This document shows positions 15,809 through 15,839 of a DNA stretch of 15,839 bases, piece by piece. The notes under the pieces are model-generated. The model was not told the origin of the DNA. It saw only the letters and a list, made by a program, of their open reading frames with translations, and searched no databases. Each line of letters starts with the position of its first letter. Positions within the stretch are counted from its first letter, which is position 1. Both the position numbers and the translations under genes were made by a program. The DNA comes from Leptospira stimsonii (GTDB lineage: Bacteria > Spirochaetota > Leptospiria > Leptospirales > Leptospiraceae): positions 1-15,839 of the forward strand of contig NZ_QHCT01000017.1 in NCBI RefSeq assembly GCF_003545885.1, given 5' to 3'.

Positions 15809-15839
15809 ATGCAATTTATTTTTCAGAACTTCATAAGGG

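Overview
The window is AT-rich and looks like accessory chromosome from a spirochete, most probably Leptospira. The reasons are the loose spirochetal lipoboxes (FYTNC at 408, FMISC at 9170), several exported or outer-membrane-type proteins of no recognisable general family, Rhs material and many small orphan genes. The species assignment is inference; there is no rRNA or core marker gene here.

Layout. 1-407: end of an upstream region, no clear gene. 408-1514 (+): a small Cys-rich lipoprotein and a zinc-ribbon protein with a hairpin terminator. 1698-4448 (-): a full-length MmeI-like type IIL (bifunctional) restriction-modification enzyme with a small palindrome just upstream of its start. 4561-5045 (+): a decayed higBA toxin-antitoxin pair, still in one frame per gene but broken by three nonsense codons. 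5129-5710 (+): an unrecognised membrane-anchored helical protein. 5736-13381: an almost entirely minus-strand block of small genes: a predicted beta-barrel protein, short hypotheticals, a twin-CX3C exported protein, a lipoprotein, an orphan Rhs toxin tip flanked by two membrane-protein genes that overlap it, a second outer-membrane-type protein split by an amber codon, and a multi-membrane-span protein frameshifted at an A9 tract. 13382-14027: mostly non-coding. 14028-14984 (+): an intact aldo/keto reductase. 14985-15839: degraded sequence with a probable zinc-ribbon pseudogene.

The most interesting structure is a repeated intergenic element of about 45-63 bp at 1578, 6211 and 11556. All three copies are in the same orientation, and each lies 40-60 bp beyond the stop codon of a minus-strand gene. 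They divide the window into units of about 4.6 and 5.3 kb with unrelated contents: a defence unit (R-M plus dead TA) and a surface/Rhs unit. One copy folds into a bulged hairpin and the core resembles a XerCD dif site, so the copies may be recombination sites of a cassette-like system. This is a hypothesis; the repeat itself is directly visible.

Functionally, the 1698-5710 section looks like a defence island, and 9472-11378 looks like a polymorphic-toxin cassette (orphan Rhs C-terminus with candidate immunity or partner membrane proteins). Several genes are broken by single nonsense codons or one slippage, which suggests recent decay in a region under weak selection.
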